Of a DNA stretch of 64,000 nucleotides, positions 61,501 to 64,000 are shown piece by piece. The notes below the pieces were generated by a model that saw only the letters and a list, made by a program, of their open reading frames with translations, ran no database searches and was not told where the DNA came from. The position numbers were made by a program, and so were the translations under genes. The DNA comes from Euwallacea fornicatus (lineage: Eukaryota; Arthropoda; Insecta; Coleoptera; Curculionidae). Positions within the stretch are counted from its first letter, which is position 1. Each line of letters begins with the position of its first letter. The stretch is from NCBI RefSeq assembly GCF_040115645.1, contig NC_089578.1, forward strand, positions 1,860,001 to 1,924,000, written 5' to 3'.

Positions 61501-64000
61501 TACAAATATACAAAGAAAATGCTCTTATCGACATGCAAACCAAGTCCCAAATAGAAACCCATTATTTTATCAATTGGAACGTTAAAGCCGTCATGCCCAA
61601 TGATTTTACCTAGCAAAGTCGCGCGACCAAAACGATCTGTGTCATGAGATATTACTTAATGCAACAACAAATTCAGGCTACCACTATGCAACTTTCCGTA
61701 CCTACTCATTGTCATTGTTTTGCTATAAAAAGTCATTTTGATCATACAGTCGATACGTAAAAAAATTCAAATAATTACCATTAAAATTAGTAATGAAATT
61801 AATGTGCTTTGCACGTGAATATATGAAAATATTGTCTTTTTTTAATGATGAGTAAATAGATCAAGTGTACTGGATATTGTAGACCAACTCATTAATCTCC
61901 TTTATGACCGTATAAGGGTCTTCGAACTTTAAGCTCACTTTGAGCAACTACCCCACCTTCCTGAAAACTACGAGAGTTAGCTAATAAGTCATATCTCGTC
62001 TTGACTCGATTTCTGGAAACGACAACAATTTCTTTCTGACTTGCTATGGGCAAGACTTAATCTCACCATTCAATCGTCCATTAAGCCCTTCAAATTGATT
62101 AGATTTTTTTCTGAAGCTGCATACATCAAATTCGTGGAATGCTATATTTTACCTCCACACTCCGATTAAATCTCGACAAGCCATTAATTGAAGAAATGGG
62201 TGTCAGTCCAAATCACGCTGATGATTTGCCACCATTTTTGATAGATATTGTTCCGCGGCAGCATTAAATCTCTCCGCCATGCCATCTGGAGTTCTTGTCT
62301 TAAGAATTTCGAGATGTTCCATTATCTAGTGAAAAACTGGGGACTCGAATTTACAGCTTTTTTCGAATTGAAGTTCGAGGGTGATTCTAAATATACCGAA
62401 TAATACATTTAACAGCACCGCTGCCACAGTATGCCTCTTAATTTGGCATAGCACAAGCCGCAAAAATTTCGTAAAATAATGTCCTGACAACCAAGATATA
62501 TCTTCTCCTTGGCTGAGTACGTGAAAACGGATCGGCGACATCAATTGCCACCCCTTTGAATGTGGCACAAACGGCTTACGGTTTCCCGTAAACCACACCG
62601 TCACTTGACTTCTAACTTCAACCGTTCAATAATGGTTGAAAAATAGGGTTTGATTTGCCTAGGATCATAAAAATCTTCCAGTAGCGTCTTTAAGTAACTT
62701 AAAATAAATGAACAAAGGAAGAAACAACGAACTGGAGATAAACTTGTAGATGAAAATATATTTTCTAATAACCACTATGACAATAGTTACGTTTTAAAAT
62801 AATGTAAAACATGGGTCGAACGGCTGGTTCTACAATAGCAAAATAAATAGAGCCACGCCTATTAATATCTGCCTTTCATACAGACGCACTACACAAATAT
62901 CAAAGGAGAGGTGTGTACCAAACAAGGCGGTACCACCATTAAACATGAAAGCACAACAATTATTACGTGGAAGATAATTCAGTTCTGCACGAATACAGTA
63001 ACAAACCTAAATACATTATGAAGAACATTTTGTAACAAAGGGAGGTTTAGTAGGCCAAAGGAGAAATTTTATACGATGTTCATTGCCTCATCCAGTATCA
63101 ATCAAAAACTTTGGCCATTGTGAAATATAGGCTTCACTAACACGAATTTATACAAAAAAATATATTAACGTTAGGTTCCTTAAACTGTATAATTACCTTT
63201 GCGAAAACAGAATTTTCCCAATTTCCAACAACATCCAGGCTGTTAAAAAAATACAATCCCAACAGTAAAATGTTAGACACAATTAAAACATTGTGTTTCA
63301 GATACTAAACTACAAATTCCCGTACCACCTCTACTGATTTGACAAATACCAAACTAACAAATACTTAGGAAGCAGCAGAGTCCGATGTCTTGAAACACTC
63401 AACAAACAAGAACATTTATTTATTTAAATTAGCAAAAAAAGAAGATTAAATTAATAATAGGATGAATATTTCGTGTAAAAATTATTAAAAGTGAATTTCT
63501 AAAGTCCCCAAAACCTTTCAATTGGGTCTAAATCCCACGAAAATGTCGACCATTCCAAGAGGTTAAACTTATTCTCCATAGAAGAGGCAACTCTGGAGAC
63601 TGAAGTGTTAAATCATTTGATAGACAGTATGGGTTTCATTTCATGGTAATATAACTTGTTAAGGTGGTGGTCTCAAATTTGCGACACTGTGTATATATTT
63701 TAATACATTTTAGTAAATACTTAGCAGGCAATTACTGAAGCCCATAAAATTAGCAAACTAGCACTATTAATTGAATAGAATATAAAAAATACCTTAAGAA
63801 GGAAACATATTTAATTAGATTATATGTAGATGGCACGAGTCATTAATAACAAAAACGGTTGCTTTTATTGGTACCTGGACTATCAAGGCTCTTGCATGCA
63901 TTTGCAAAATTGCAATGCAAATTTTTATAACATAAATGGCACGAGCATGACAATTAATGTTTCTAACTGTTGGGAAATTGTATTTTTCTGTCATTGCTCT

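Larger units (their letters stand above)
49401..64000. other. 14.6 kb without a supported gene
   Basis: No exon with a known domain was found on either strand. Open frames such as 51907-52290, 54453-54719, 56599-56886, 57689-57934 and 58688-58903 have no motif I can name and mostly overlap other frames. Relic transposon ends of the CAGGGTGT type lie at 50788-50798 and 52676. The stretch may contain non-coding exons of the minus-strand genes or regulatory sequence. Confidence 0.35.

Overview
The window looks like nuclear DNA of an insect, possibly a beetle. It is AT-rich, genes are split by short and long introns with GT-AG borders, and Tc1/mariner-type relics are scattered throughout. The order is inferred only from the general look of the genes and elements. 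No prokaryotic, organellar or CRISPR signature was seen.

Layout. (1) 1-6.4 kb, plus strand: the 3' five exons of an acyl-CoA desaturase, with all three histidine boxes. The N-terminal exon(s) lie before the window. Its three long introns each carry a different decayed transposase, all antisense to the gene. (2) 7.8-8.9 kb, plus strand: a small three-exon gene for a predicted secreted, acidic, Thr-rich protein of 104 residues that I cannot name. A foldback MITE sits in its first intron. (3) 9.4-11.7 kb: a nested array of inverted and tandem repeats with a period of 1233 bp, about 99% identical over some 610 bp. (4) 16.2-19.1 kb, minus strand: seven exons of the CCR4-type deadenylase CNOT6/twin, covering the whole nuclease domain. 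Its N-terminal leucine-rich-repeat exons were not found. (5) 19-47.8 kb: almost no recognisable coding sequence, apart from fossil mariner and LINE pieces, small repeats and a few unassigned ORFs. (6) 47.9-49.1 kb, minus strand: an intact 400-codon single-exon ORF with an in-frame upstream stop and a downstream poly(A) signal. It encodes a Ser-rich, probably disordered protein with a strong basic motif and a Cys cluster. (7) 49.4-64 kb: no convincing gene, only microsatellites, relic transposon ends and one candidate small exon.

The desaturase (membrane lipid or pheromone-type fatty acid chemistry), the secreted protein and the deadenylase (cytoplasmic mRNA poly(A) shortening) show no functional link; they are simply neighbours. 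The most unusual structures are the nested palindrome array, the unnamed secreted gene, the 400-residue single-exon gene, and the deadenylase C-terminus, where intron retention and splicing would give the same final residues and a stop.
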